Positions 10,728 to 20,147 are shown, counted from the stretch's first letter. The stretch: DNA of 64,000 nucleotides from JAXGTD01 sp040775095 (GCA_040775095.1 JAXGTD010000004.1:1-64000); one strand, 5' to 3'. Program-made: numbers and translations. Notes: generated by a model not told the origin, from the letters alone.

Positions 10728-11442
10728 GACGGACCCATCACCGATCTTGTGTCAGGCGCAGAGACTGGGGAAGGATGTTAACGGGCCCAGCGGCCGTTTG
10801 ACCATCCTGCGGGATCTGGATCTGATCGTGCACGCGGGCGAGGCCGTTGCCATCCTCGGCGCTTCCGGCTCTGGAAAATCGACGCTGCTCGGCCTGCTCG
10901 CCGGGCTGGATCAGTCCAGTAGTGGATCCAGTTGGCTCTGCGGCGTCCAGCTCAACGGGCTCGACGAGGACGGTCGCGCCGAGCTGCGCAACGGGCGCGT
11001 CGGCTTCGTGTTTCAGAATTTCCAGCTGCTGCCAACGCTCACCGCCATGGAGAACGTACTGCTTCCACTGGAGCTTGGCGCTTCCAACGGCGCGGCCCGA
11101 GCCAAACGCCTCGCGGACAACCCCGATGCGGTGGCGGCGGGTGCGCTCGAGCGCGTCGGGCTGTCCGCGCGCGCGGGTCACTATCCGGGCCAGCTCTCCG
11201 GCGGAGAGCAGCAACGCGTCGCCATCGCGCGGGCGTTCGCGCCCGGCCCCGAGATCCTGTTCGCCGACGAGCCCACTGGCAACCTCGACGCGGGCACCGG
11301 GGCTCGCGTCATCGACCTGCTGTTCGACCTGCGTCGCGACTCCGGCGCGTCGCTGGTGCTCGTCACCCACGATGCGACGCTGGCCGAGCGCTGCGATCGG
11401 CGCCTGCACATGATCGACGGCCACCTCGAGGCGCTGCGGTGA
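10726..11442 (+). CDS. ybbA: ABC transporter ATP-binding protein, YbbA/LolD type
   Basis: Cytoplasmic ATPase of an exporter in the MacB/LolD superfamily, 238 residues. Walker A GASGSGKST is at 45-53, the signature LSGGEQQRVAIARA follows, and Walker B is ILFADEPTGNLD. A strong AGGAGG-like site at 10707-10715 lies inside the divergent tesA coding sequence. Its stop overlaps the permease start (GTG within CGGTGA), so the two are translationally coupled. The substrate is unknown; in E. coli this pair stands beside tesA with no firmly established cargo. Confidence 0.9.
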   Translation: MTDPSPILCQAQRLGKDVNGPSGRLTILRDLDLIVHAGEAVAILGASGSGKSTLLGLLAGLDQSSSGSSWLCGVQLNGLDEDGRAELRNGRVGFVFQNFQLLPTLTAMENVLLPLELGASNGAARAKRLADNPDAVAAGALERVGLSARAGHYPGQLSGGEQQRVAIARAFAPGPEILFADEPTGNLDAGTGARVIDLLFDLRRDSGASLVLVTHDATLAERCDRRLHMIDGHLEALR

Positions 11443-13943
11443 ACGCGCTGGCCTTGCCGGCCTGGCGTCTGGCCTGGCGCCTGCTGCGCCGCGACTGGCG
11501 CAGCGGCGAGCTCTCGCTGTTGTCGCTGTCTTTGGTGCTGACGGTGGCGGCAATCAGCGCGGTGGGATTCTTCACCGATCGGGTCGAGGGTGCCATGCAG
11601 CGCCAGGGCGGTGAGCTCATCGCCGCCGATCTGGCCATCGACGCATCATCCCCCATCCAAGTGCGCTTCGTCGACGAGGCCATCCGCCTCGGCCTCACCA
11701 CGGCACACACGTTGCGCTTCCCCAGTGTGGTCGTCAGCGGCGCCCAAAGCCTGTTGGTCCAGGTCAAGGCGGTCGATCCGGGCTACCCGCTACGCGGCGA
11801 GGTGCGCGTGCAGGCCACGCTCGATCAAGGGATCGAGCCGGCCGAAGGGGGCCCGAGGGGCGACGCGGCCTGGGTCGAGCCACGCCTGCTCCACGGACTT
11901 GGTCTCACCGTGGGCGACCGTTTCCAGCTCGGGCAGTCGAGCTTCCGCATCGAGCGGGTGATCGCGTACGAGCCCGACCGCGGCGGCAACCTGTTTCAGA
12001 TCGCGCCCCGGGTCATGATCGCCACCGATGCGGTGGCCGCCACGGGTCTGGTGACCGAGGCCAGCCGCGTGCGGTATCGGCTGCTTGCCGCGGGAGATGT
12101 GACCAGCATCGAAGCCCTCGCCGATTGGGCCCGGCCCAGGCTGCCGGCCAACGCGGGCCTGATCGACGCCCGCGAGGCCAGGCCCGAGCTCGAGTCCGCG
12201 GTCGAGCGGGCCTCGCGTTTCCTGCACCTGGCGGCACTGACGACCTTGTTGGTCGCGGGCGCCGCCATCGCGCTGGCCAGTCGCCGCCTGGTCGAGCGTC
12301 AGACCGATGCCGTCGCGATCATGCGCTGCCTCGGTGCCCCGCGCTATCTGCTGACACGGATCTTCGCGTTGCGGCTGCTGCTGTTCGGACTCCTCTCGGG
12401 CCTGGTCGGCTGCCTGGTGGGCTGGCTCGGCCACCAGGGGCTTGTCCTGCTGTTGGCCGACTGGTTCGGCTCCGATCTTCCACCGGCATCACTGAAGCCC
12501 GTCGCCATCGGCATCGGTAGCGGTCTGGTCGCGCTGGCCGGCTTCGCGCTGCCCCCGCTCCTGCAGCTCTCCGGGGTGCCGCCACTGCGAGCTCTCCGGC
12601 GCGATCTCGGTGCGCCACGCACCTCGGTGGCCATCGCCGCCGCGGCCGCCGCCGGGGCGCTGATCCTGTTGGTGCTATGGCAGGCGGGCGACATCCAACT
12701 CGCCTGGAAGCTGCTCGCGGGCGTGGCCGCGGCGCTGATCGGGCTGCTCGCGCTGGGCGCGCTGATGGTCTGGCTCGCACATCTGGCAACCGGGCGCAGC
12801 CGCGGCATCTGGCGGCTGGGGTTGGCCGGACTGGCGCGGCGACCGGGCACGGCAATCCTGCAGATCGTCGGGTTCGGGCTCGGTATCCTCGCCCTGCTGC
12901 TGCTCGCGGTGGTGCGCCTGGACCTGTTGCAGGGCTGGCAGGCGAGCCTGCCCGCGAACACACCGAACCGGTTCCTGATCAATATCCAGCCAGACGAGGT
13001 CGCCCCGCTGCAGGACTTCCTGACCGCCAACCAGGTCGCCCTCTCCGGCATCTATCCGATGATCCGCGGCCGACTCACCAGTATCGGCGGCCACGAGGTG
13101 GACCCGGCCGCGTTCGCGGATCCCCGCGCCCAGCGGCTGGCCGAGCGCGAGTTCAACCTGAGCTACGGGGACACCCCCCAGCCCGACAACGAGATCATCG
13201 CCGGCCAATGGTGGGACACCGACAGCACGAAACCGCAGTTCTCGGTCGAGGAGGGACTGGCCCAGACGCTTGGCATCGCGCTGGGCGATGAGCTGCGCTT
13301 CTGGGTCGCTGGCCGCGAGGTCACCGCGCCGGTCACCAGCTTGCGACGGGTGCACTGGGACAGCTTCAACGTCAACTTCTTCGTGATTGCCTCGCCCGCC
13401 CTGCTCAGGGAGATGCCGACGACTTACGTGACCAGCTTCTTTCTCGCGGCAGAGCGTGAAGCGCTCGCGTCCGTGCTGCTGCGGCAGTTTCCAAGCCTGA
13501 CCCTGATCGATGTCGGGACCCTGCTGGCGCAGGTCCGCGGGATCATCGAGCGCGGCGTCAGCGCGGTGGAATACGTCTTCGTATTCACACTGGCGGCCGG
13601 TCTGCTGGTGATGTACTCCGGCATCCAGGCGAGTCTCACGGCCCGCCGGACAGAGCATGGTGTGCTGCGCACCCTCGGCGCCAGCCGCTCGCGCCTGCTG
13701 CACAGCCTGATGATCGAGTTCACGCTCACCGGTCTGCTGGCCGGGCTCATGGCCTCGCTGTTTGCCGAGCTGACCGGGTGGCTCCTCGCCCGCGAGCTGC
13801 TCGGGCTGGCCTTCCATTTCAACCCCTGGTTGTGGCTGTTCGGCGTGGGCGGCAGCGCGGTGCTGATCGGCGCTGCCGGGACGCTGGCCACCTACGCACT
13901 GCTGGTACGCCCGCCGCTGCAGGCGCTGCGGCAGGGGACCTGA
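11439..13943 (+). CDS. ybbP: ABC transporter permease, YbbP type (FtsX-like)
   Basis: Large inner-membrane permease of 834 residues, partner of the preceding ATPase. An N-terminal membrane helix (LSLLSLSLVLTVAAISAVGF) precedes a periplasmic domain. Several FtsX-type helices follow, for example FLHLAALTTLLVAGAAIALA and EYVFVFTLAAGLLVMYSGI. The RTLGASRSRLL segment is the usual cytoplasmic coupling motif, and an earlier MRCLGAPRYLL is its twin, so the protein holds two FtsX modules. GTG 11439 overlaps the ybbA stop by three bases; the frame is open further upstream but only as a shadow of ybbA. Confidence 0.9.
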   Translation: MNALALPAWRLAWRLLRRDWRSGELSLLSLSLVLTVAAISAVGFFTDRVEGAMQRQGGELIAADLAIDASSPIQVRFVDEAIRLGLTTAHTLRFPSVVVSGAQSLLVQVKAVDPGYPLRGEVRVQATLDQGIEPAEGGPRGDAAWVEPRLLHGLGLTVGDRFQLGQSSFRIERVIAYEPDRGGNLFQIAPRVMIATDAVAATGLVTEASRVRYRLLAAGDVTSIEALADWARPRLPANAGLIDAREARPELESAVERASRFLHLAALTTLLVAGAAIALASRRLVERQTDAVAIMRCLGAPRYLLTRIFALRLLLFGLLSGLVGCLVGWLGHQGLVLLLADWFGSDLPPASLKPVAIGIGSGLVALAGFALPPLLQLSGVPPLRALRRDLGAPRTSVAIAAAAAAGALILLVLWQAGDIQLAWKLLAGVAAALIGLLALGALMVWLAHLATGRSRGIWRLGLAGLARRPGTAILQIVGFGLGILALLLLAVVRLDLLQGWQASLPANTPNRFLINIQPDEVAPLQDFLTANQVALSGIYPMIRGRLTSIGGHEVDPAAFADPRAQRLAEREFNLSYGDTPQPDNEIIAGQWWDTDSTKPQFSVEEGLAQTLGIALGDELRFWVAGREVTAPVTSLRRVHWDSFNVNFFVIASPALLREMPTTYVTSFFLAAEREALASVLLRQFPSLTLIDVGTLLAQVRGIIERGVSAVEYVFVFTLAAGLLVMYSGIQASLTARRTEHGVLRTLGASRSRLLHSLMIEFTLTGLLAGLMASLFAELTGWLLARELLGLAFHFNPWLWLFGVGGSAVLIGAAGTLATYALLVRPPLQALRQGT

Positions 13944-13966
13944 TGCGGGCCGAAGCGCTCGAGCGC

Positions 13967-14683
13967 TCAGGGCTTGAGAAAAAAGCCCTTCCAGGGCTCA
14001 GAGCCAGCGCGCAACGGACCATAGGCACGGTCGTGGATCTGCTGCAGCAGCACCAGGTCCGACCAGATGTCCTCGGGCCATCCGGCGCGGCCGCCGCGGT
14101 CATCGATAACCAGGTCGTGAAACACCACGGCAAAGGCCTCCACGTTCCCCCAGCACTTGATCAACCGCAGGACGACGTGGCGATAGCGCAGCTCCATTTC
14201 GGCGAACTGGGAGGGATCGATCAGGCCGCCATGAACGTGACCGGCCGCGTCCAGGGCTGGCGGGTAGGCCACATGGTGCAGATTGCGCAGGAACAGCAAC
14301 TCGTCCCAGGCCGGCCCCGGCCACCGCCGGACAGTGCCGCGATCATCGACGATCAGGGCCCGAAATGCCCGGGTTGCGGCCTCTGGCCTGCTCCAGCAGC
14401 GCGCAATGAGTCCCACCGCGTGCGGAAAGGACTTCTCCAGCTCCGAGCGTTGCTCAAGGGGCCCCGGCGCGGGTTCCCGGGCCGGGGCGACCCTGGGCAG
14501 GGGCATGCCATCGATATCGACACCCTGAAGCGGGGGGCGCCGGGGCGCACTCACGACCCGCATCACCCGGCTGGAACCGTCCGGGCGCCAAAGGACACGC
14601 AACCGGCTGCCAGCCAGAAACTGCGCGAATGGACGCTCAATGGATGTCTCGTGTTTTGTCGGCCGCGGCATCGGCAACACCAC
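13967..14683 (-). CDS. Unrecognised protein with two 55-residue internal repeats
   Basis: I do not recognise this 238-residue protein. Residues 86-140 and 167-221 align without gaps over 55 positions with 20 identities. Conserved points include CW (96/177), EA (101/182), F (107/188), DDRG (113/194), WP (121/202), W (126/207), H (136/217) and AY (139/220). This indicates an internal duplication. There is no signal peptide or membrane helix, so it should be cytoplasmic. GTG 14683 follows GGGAAGG by about eight bases; ATG 14671 is an alternative. A promoter candidate lies at 14735-14763. It is tail-to-tail with the ABC permease gene, 23 bases apart. Confidence 0.65.
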   Translation of the reverse strand: MVLPMPRPTKHETSIERPFAQFLAGSRLRVLWRPDGSSRVMRVVSAPRRPPLQGVDIDGMPLPRVAPAREPAPGPLEQRSELEKSFPHAVGLIARCWSRPEAATRAFRALIVDDRGTVRRWPGPAWDELLFLRNLHHVAYPPALDAAGHVHGGLIDPSQFAEMELRYRHVVLRLIKCWGNVEAFAVVFHDLVIDDRGGRAGWPEDIWSDLVLLQQIHDRAYGPLRAGSEPWKGFFLKP

Positions 14684-14734
14684 CCTTCAACCCTTCCCGA
14701 TCGGAGGGGTCCGTCCCACACAGGGGGTGATGTA

Positions 14735-14763
14735 AATGTAACACTGTCGCACGCGAGTAACAA
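14735..14763 (-). promoter_or_regulatory. Sigma-70-like promoter for the repeat protein
   Basis: On the minus strand TTGTTA (14758-14763) and TACATT (14735-14740) are separated by 17 bases, close to TTGACA/TATAAT spacing. They would give a leader of about 45 bases before GTG 14683. The region is much richer in A+T than its surroundings. Confidence 0.4.
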
Positions 14764-14966
14764 TTCTCAACCAACAAGACATTCGCCCCGGATGGAGGCG
14801 CCGACACGCCAGTCCCCGTCGGGGCGTCCGGCTGGCGTCCTATTGTACCTATACGACAGACACCGGCCGCCGACTGCGATGTCGGTCCCATCCCGCCGAC
14901 CTCGGACCTGCCGGCGCGCGGCGCCAGGGTGCACGCGGCCGGGCGCCTGCCCGCCCTGGTGGTTCC

Positions 14967-14975
14967 TGCTATGAT
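14967..14975 (+). promoter_or_regulatory. Extended -10 promoter for the DUF2782 gene
   Basis: TGCTATGAT is an extended -10 element (TG, one base, TATGAT at 14970-14975). No good -35 is visible. Transcription would start about 25-30 bases before ATG 15010. Confidence 0.35.
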
Positions 14976-15009
14976 GCGCGCGACCTTGGACGACGGACGA
15001 GCACCCCCG

Positions 15010-15339
15010 ATGCGGAAGCCCCTGTGGAGCCCCCTCTTGATCACTGCCCTCGCGTTGCCATTGGCCGCTGATCTCTGTCCGGCGCAGTCCGCCCTATCGG
15101 ACCTGGACCTGCGCGTCACCGAGGCCGACGTCCAGCCGGCCGTGACACTCAAGGAGTACGGCAACCGCACCGTCGAGGAATACAGCGTCAACAACAATAC
15201 CTACATGCTCAAGATCACGCCGCGGGTCGGCGCTCCCTATTATCTGGTCGACGAGGATGGGTCCGGTGACATGGCGTGGAACCGAGGGCGCCCGGAGCTC
15301 GACAACAACGTCCCCCAGTGGGCGCTGACCAGTTGGTAG
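15010..15339 (+). CDS. DUF2782 family exported protein
   Basis: Small protein of 109 residues with an N-terminal hydrophobic signal (LLITALALPLAADLCPAQ) and the family core VEEYSVNNNTYMLKITP followed by PYYLVDEDGSGD. The family is known from Gammaproteobacteria and has no assigned function; an envelope location is inferred. I chose ATG 15010 because the signal sequence begins there. An in-frame ATG at 14971 would overlap the promoter element. It lies 76 bases before the next gene. Confidence 0.75.
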   Translation: MRKPLWSPLLITALALPLAADLCPAQSALSDLDLRVTEADVQPAVTLKEYGNRTVEEYSVNNNTYMLKITPRVGAPYYLVDEDGSGDMAWNRGRPELDNNVPQWALTSW

Positions 15340-15415
15340 GGGTCCGCGGCCAGGCGCAGCCGGCGCTTGCCGGCCGGCCCCGTCGTTTCAAACCCGACTC
15401 AGGAGAAGACCGCCG

Positions 15416-16432
15416 ATGACCCATGCGATGCGATGGTTGACGGGCCTGGTGCTCGCCGGCACCCTCGTCCAGGCCGGTGCCGACGCACTCGAGGAGATCC
15501 AGGATCGCGGCGTGCTGCGCTGCGGCGTCAACGGCCAGGCACCGGGACTGTCCTATCAGGACGCCGCTGGCGCCTGGAGCGGCCTGGACGTCGACTTCTG
15601 CCGTGCCGTCGCGGCCGCCGCCCTGGGCTCCGCCGACAAGGTGGAATTCATCCCCGTGACACTCGCCGAGCGCTTTCCAGCGCTGCGCGGGGGCCGCGTC
15701 GACCTACTCGCCCGCAACGTCACCTGGACCGAATCGCGCGACCTGGGCGAGGGCATCAGCTTTACCGCCGTTCTCTACTTCGACGGCCAGGGGTTCATGG
15801 TGCCGCGCGGCAGCAACAAGCGCAGCACCCTGGATCTGGACAAGGCGCGGATCTGCGCGCTCGAAGGCGCGACCAGCCCAGAGAATGCAAAGCGCTACTT
15901 CACCCGCCACCAGATGGCGATGCAACTGCGGCTCTATCCAGACATGGATGCGGCCAAGGCCGCCTATATCGCGGGCGAGTGCGACACGCTCACCAGCGAC
16001 CAGTCACAGTTGTACTCGCTGCGCGCGAGCCTCGCCGACGCGGCGGCCCACCGGATCCTGCCCGAGGTGGTCTCCAAGGAGCCGCTGGGCCCCGCCGTGC
16101 GCAAGGGCGAGACGCGCCTGTTCGATCTGGTACGCTGGACCCTGTTCACGCTCATCGATGCCGAGGAGAAGGGTATCGACTCGGGTAACGTCGTCGGCGC
16201 AAAGGAGCGCGCCAGCAGCGAGGACGTGCGCATGTTGCTCGATCTCGACGGCGAGAGCGCCGCCGGGCTCGGCATCGAGGCGGGCTGGGGCTACCGAGTC
16301 ATCGCCCAGGTCGGAAACTACGCGGAGTTGTTCGATCGCAACCTCGGTAAGGCGTCCGGACTCGGCCTGAAGCGTGGCCTCAACGCGCTCTGGAGCAATG
16401 GCGGTCTGCTCTACGCGCCGCCGGCACGTTGA
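15416..16432 (+). CDS. Amino-acid ABC transporter substrate-binding protein (AapJ/BztA-like)
   Basis: Periplasmic solute-binding protein of 338 residues. A signal peptide (to about residue 24) precedes LEEIQDRGVLRCGVNGQAPG, then the segments LDVDFCRAVAAAALG and RVDLLARNVTWTESRDLG. These match the polar/general L-amino-acid binding family. AGGAG precedes ATG 15416. No permease or ATPase genes of the aapQMP type are nearby, so it is an orphan here. It may serve a transporter encoded elsewhere or act as a sensor. Confidence 0.8.
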   Translation: MTHAMRWLTGLVLAGTLVQAGADALEEIQDRGVLRCGVNGQAPGLSYQDAAGAWSGLDVDFCRAVAAAALGSADKVEFIPVTLAERFPALRGGRVDLLARNVTWTESRDLGEGISFTAVLYFDGQGFMVPRGSNKRSTLDLDKARICALEGATSPENAKRYFTRHQMAMQLRLYPDMDAAKAAYIAGECDTLTSDQSQLYSLRASLADAAAHRILPEVVSKEPLGPAVRKGETRLFDLVRWTLFTLIDAEEKGIDSGNVVGAKERASSEDVRMLLDLDGESAAGLGIEAGWGYRVIAQVGNYAELFDRNLGKASGLGLKRGLNALWSNGGLLYAPPAR

Positions 16433-16532
16433 GACACGCCAAAGACAGCACGCGCCAGGAGGCCGAATCGCGAGCATCGGGCAACGATCGAGCGCTCTCG
16501 GCCGGCGCGCATTCCAACACGGGACCAATCCA

Positions 16533-17795
16533 ATGGCCTTGATCAGACCCTTTGCCGGCCTGCGCCCGGCCCCGGGACGCGCCGCGGATGTCGCCGCCCC
16601 GCCCTACGACGTGATGAACGCCGTGGAGGCGCGCGCGATGGTGGCTGGCCGGCCCTGGAGCTTCCTGCACATCTCGCGACCCGAGGTCGACCTGCCCGAA
16701 GACATCGACCCCTACTCGCCCGAGGTCTACGCCAAGGCGCGCGAGAACCTCTCGCGCATGATCCGCGAGGGGGTACTCACGCGCGATCCCGCGCCGCACT
16801 ATTACGTCTATCGGCTGACCATGGGTGCGCATCGGCAGACCGGCCTGGTGGCCGCGGCATCGGTGGCCGCCTACGATGCGGACCGGATCAGGAAGCACGA
16901 GCTCACGCGCCCGGTCAAAGAGGACGACCGGGTCCGCCAGATCGACGCGTTGAACGCCCAGACGGGACCGGTGTTCCTGGTCTATCGCAGCACCGCGGCC
17001 ATCGACGAGACCCTGGCGCGGGTCTGCGAGGGTGTCGCGGAGGTCGATGTGAGCGCGGCCGATGGCGTCCGACACGAGCTCTGGTCCGTCCGCGACAGCT
17101 CCACAATCGATCATCTCAGTGCCGCCTTCGAGGCCATCGATAACCTGTACGTCGCCGACGGTCACCATCGTTCGGCAGCGGCCTCGCGGGTTGCCGCCGC
17201 CAGGCGCTCCGCGCATGGCCGCGACGCGTCCAGCCCCGGTAATGTCGACATGGCATCCGACTCTTTCCTATCGGTGATCTTCCCCCACGACCAGATGCAG
17301 ATCCTGGCCTACAACCGGCTCGTCCGGGATCTGCATGGTCACGACCGCGAGAGTTTTCTGCGCCGCGTCGCGGTCGCTTTCGAGGTGCAACCTGCCGACG
17401 CGCCGGTCATCCCGACCCAACCCGCGCAGTTTGGTCTGTACCTCGACGGCGATTGGTATCGGCTGCAGCTCGATCCCCAACGCATCCCCTGGGATGATCC
17501 CGTCGGGCGGCTCGACGTCAGCCTGCTGCAGAACAATCTGATCGAGCCGATCCTCGGTATCGTCGATCCGCGCCGCGACGATCGCATCGATTTCGTCGGC
17601 GGCATCCGTGGGGTCGAGGGCCTGACGCGGCGCGTGGACTCCGGGGAGATGCGAGTCGCCCTCGCACTCTATCCCACGCGCATGGAAGACCTGATGGCCG
17701 TCGCCGATGCGGGCGAGGTGATGCCGCCGAAGTCCACCTGGTTCGAGCCCAAGCTGGCGGATGGTCTCGTGAGCCACCCCTTGTCCGACGAGTAG
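16533..17795 (+). CDS. DUF1015 family protein
   Basis: A 420-residue protein of a widespread uncharacterised family. Family hallmarks are the opening LIRPFAGLRPAPG with VAAPPYDVM, the RKHELTRPVKEDDR segment, and YVADGHHRSAAASR, which contains an HH pair. Some members occur next to serine or D-amino-acid metabolism genes, but nothing here supports a specific reaction. ATG 16533 follows CGGGA. The frame is open further upstream but runs into the end of the previous gene. Confidence 0.85.
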   Translation: MALIRPFAGLRPAPGRAADVAAPPYDVMNAVEARAMVAGRPWSFLHISRPEVDLPEDIDPYSPEVYAKARENLSRMIREGVLTRDPAPHYYVYRLTMGAHRQTGLVAAASVAAYDADRIRKHELTRPVKEDDRVRQIDALNAQTGPVFLVYRSTAAIDETLARVCEGVAEVDVSAADGVRHELWSVRDSSTIDHLSAAFEAIDNLYVADGHHRSAAASRVAAARRSAHGRDASSPGNVDMASDSFLSVIFPHDQMQILAYNRLVRDLHGHDRESFLRRVAVAFEVQPADAPVIPTQPAQFGLYLDGDWYRLQLDPQRIPWDDPVGRLDVSLLQNNLIEPILGIVDPRRDDRIDFVGGIRGVEGLTRRVDSGEMRVALALYPTRMEDLMAVADAGEVMPPKSTWFEPKLADGLVSHPLSDE

Positions 17796-17873
17796 AGCAC
17801 CTCGCGCACGGCGCTTGGCGAGCGGCGCGCCTCCACGGCGGATCGGCTCGCCACTCGCCATGTTGCCAACATC

Positions 17874-20117
17874 ATGGTTAAGCCCAACTCCAACCTCCCC
17901 GGCGCCGACCAGGACGACCTCAGCGCGAGCCGCCACTGGCTGGCGCGCTTGGGCGAGCATTACTCAAATGACGAGTGCGCCCGCATCGGGCAGGCCTGCG
18001 AGCTGATGATCGGGTGCCGCGGCGGCCATCTCCTGGAGACCGGCCAGACCGAGGCGCGGCACCTGCTCTCCACCGCCGACATCCTTTACGGCCTGCGCAT
18101 GGACGCGGAAACGCTGTGCGCGGCCTTGTTGAACGGCTGCCTGGGCCGCGCGGACGTCACCGAGGAGGAGCTCGCCGCGCGCTTCGGCAGCGGACTGGCG
18201 CGGATGATCGTCGACCTCGGGCGGATCGGTCAGCTGGCGAATGTCGACCGCGTCATCGCCGAGAAAGACCAGCACCAGCACGAGGAGAACCTGCGCCGGT
18301 TGCTGCTCGGCATCGCCGAGGACGTGCGCGTGGTGTTGGTGGTGCTGGCCGAGCGCGTGCACCTGATGCGCACCGCCAAGTCACTGAGCGAGGAGCGTCG
18401 CCGCGACCTGGCCAAAGACACGCAGCGCGTCTATGCGCCACTGGCCAACCGGCTTGGCATCTGGCAGATCAAATGGGAGCTGGAAGACCTCTCGCTGCGC
18501 TATCTGCAACCGGAAGACTACAAGCGCCTGGCCAAGCTGCTGCGGGAACGACGCGAGGAGCGCCAGGCCTACATCGGCCGCGTCATTGGCCTGCTGGAGG
18601 CAGAATTCGCGCGCGCCGGCATCCCCTGCCGGATCAGCGGCCGCCCAAAGCACATCTATAGCATCTGGCGCAAGATGCAGCGAAAGGGGGTCGATATCGC
18701 CCAGATCTTCGACCTGCGGGCCGTTCGCATCCTGGTCGGCGACATCCCCGCCTGCTATGTGGCCCTGGGCATCGTGCATGGGCTTTGGCGACACATCCCT
18801 TCGGAGTTCGATGACTACATCGCCACGCCGAAGGGTAACATGTATCAGTCCCTGCACACGGCGGTCATCGGTCCGGAGGACAAGCCGCTCGAGGTGCAGA
18901 TTCGCACCAACGAGATGCATCAGCACGCCGAGCTCGGTGTTGCCGCTCACTGGGCCTACAAGGAGGCCAAGGGACACGACGCCGAGTTCCAGCGGCGCGT
19001 GGTCTGGATGCGCCACTGGCTCGAGCTGAAGAACGAGGGTGACCAGGCGGGCGGCTTCGTCGAGCGCTTCAAGGCCGAGTTCGAGCCGGTCCATGTCTAC
19101 GTGCTCACACCCCAGGCCAAGGTGGTCGAGCTCCCCAAGGGCGCCACCCCACTGGACTTCGCCTATGCCATCCATTCCGAGATCGGCAACCGCTGCCGCG
19201 GCGCACGGGTCGACGGGCGCATCGTCCCGCTCAACCACGTGCTCACCAGCGGCGAGACGGTGGAGATCCTCACGCAGAAACACGGCACGCCAAGCCGCGA
19301 CTGGTTGAGCCCACACCATGGCTACCTGGTCACGGCGCGGGCGCGCAATCGGGTGCGGCAGTGGTTCAAGCTGCAGGACTACGACCGCTACCTCGGCGAG
19401 GGTCGCGCACAGCTCGACAAGGAGCTCTCCCGCCTCGGCATCGATGGCAAGCCGCCGCTCGACAAGCTCGCGCCGCGCTGGAACCTGCACAAGGGAGACG
19501 ACCTGCTCGCCGCAATCGGCCGTGGTGACGTCTCGGTCGCGCAGGTCGCGCGCGCCACGCTCGAGGCCAGGGGGGAGCGCCCGGAGGAACGCGAGACCAG
19601 CACGGAAGGCCGCAGCCCGCCGCCGCCCCCGCCTCGCCCACCCGTGCATCCCGGCGACGCCGGCCACGCGGAGGTCGTCGTCGAGGGTGTCGGCAACCTG
19701 ATGACGCACATGGCGAGCTGCTGTAAGCCGGTGCCCTACGACAAGCTGGTCGGCTTCGTGACCCGGGGGCGGGGCGTCACGGTACATCGGCGCAACTGCC
19801 GCAACATCCTGAGCCTTCCAGACCATGAACGCGAACGGTTACTCGACGTCAGCTGGTCCAATCAACCACCAAACGCCAGTTACCCGGTCGACGTGGTGAT
19901 CGCCGCCGCCGACCGCACCGGCCTGTTGCGGGACGTGTCGTCCGTCTTCGCCGACGAGAAGGTCAATGTGGTCGGCACCGCCACGCAATCCGACCCCAAC
20001 CGTGACGTCGCCACGATGCGCTTTACCGTCGAGGTGGCCAACATGGATCAGCTCGAGCTGGTGCTGCTCAAGATCCGGCAACTGCCGGACGTGCTCGACG
20101 TCTACCGCTCCGGCTGA
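17874..20117 (+). CDS. relA: (p)ppGpp synthetase, RelA type
   Basis: Stringent-response synthetase that makes (p)ppGpp from GTP or GDP and ATP on stalled ribosomes. It has 747 residues. The N-terminal hydrolase domain is degenerate: LCAALLNGCLG stands where active enzymes have an HD pair. The synthetase domain has GRPKHIYSIWRKMQ and the RelA-type acidic SEFDDY, then YQSLHT. A TGS domain (VYVLTPQAKVVELPKGATP), a zinc-finger-like region with SCCKPVP and a C-terminal ACT domain follow. A run of prolines (SPPPPPPRPP) forms an unusual linker before the zinc region. ATG 17874 has no clear ribosome binding site. Confidence 0.92.
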   Translation: MVKPNSNLPGADQDDLSASRHWLARLGEHYSNDECARIGQACELMIGCRGGHLLETGQTEARHLLSTADILYGLRMDAETLCAALLNGCLGRADVTEEELAARFGSGLARMIVDLGRIGQLANVDRVIAEKDQHQHEENLRRLLLGIAEDVRVVLVVLAERVHLMRTAKSLSEERRRDLAKDTQRVYAPLANRLGIWQIKWELEDLSLRYLQPEDYKRLAKLLRERREERQAYIGRVIGLLEAEFARAGIPCRISGRPKHIYSIWRKMQRKGVDIAQIFDLRAVRILVGDIPACYVALGIVHGLWRHIPSEFDDYIATPKGNMYQSLHTAVIGPEDKPLEVQIRTNEMHQHAELGVAAHWAYKEAKGHDAEFQRRVVWMRHWLELKNEGDQAGGFVERFKAEFEPVHVYVLTPQAKVVELPKGATPLDFAYAIHSEIGNRCRGARVDGRIVPLNHVLTSGETVEILTQKHGTPSRDWLSPHHGYLVTARARNRVRQWFKLQDYDRYLGEGRAQLDKELSRLGIDGKPPLDKLAPRWNLHKGDDLLAAIGRGDVSVAQVARATLEARGERPEERETSTEGRSPPPPPPRPPVHPGDAGHAEVVVEGVGNLMTHMASCCKPVPYDKLVGFVTRGRGVTVHRRNCRNILSLPDHERERLLDVSWSNQPPNASYPVDVVIAAADRTGLLRDVSSVFADEKVNVVGTATQSDPNRDVATMRFTVEVANMDQLELVLLKIRQLPDVLDVYRSG

Positions 20118-20147
20118 GCGCCCAAAACGCTGGCGGGCCGGGGCGGA

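Larger units (their letters stand above)
14684..15009. other. Divergent intergenic region with promoters
   Basis: About 325 bases between two divergently transcribed genes. It contains a short low-GC stretch (14730-14790) holding the minus-strand promoter candidate and, near the right end, an extended -10 for the plus-strand gene. Nothing else was recognised. Confidence 0.5.

Noticed and set aside
14929..15009. Longer N-terminus for the DUF2782 protein
   Set aside because: It would cover the -10 element and put 27 residues before the signal peptide.
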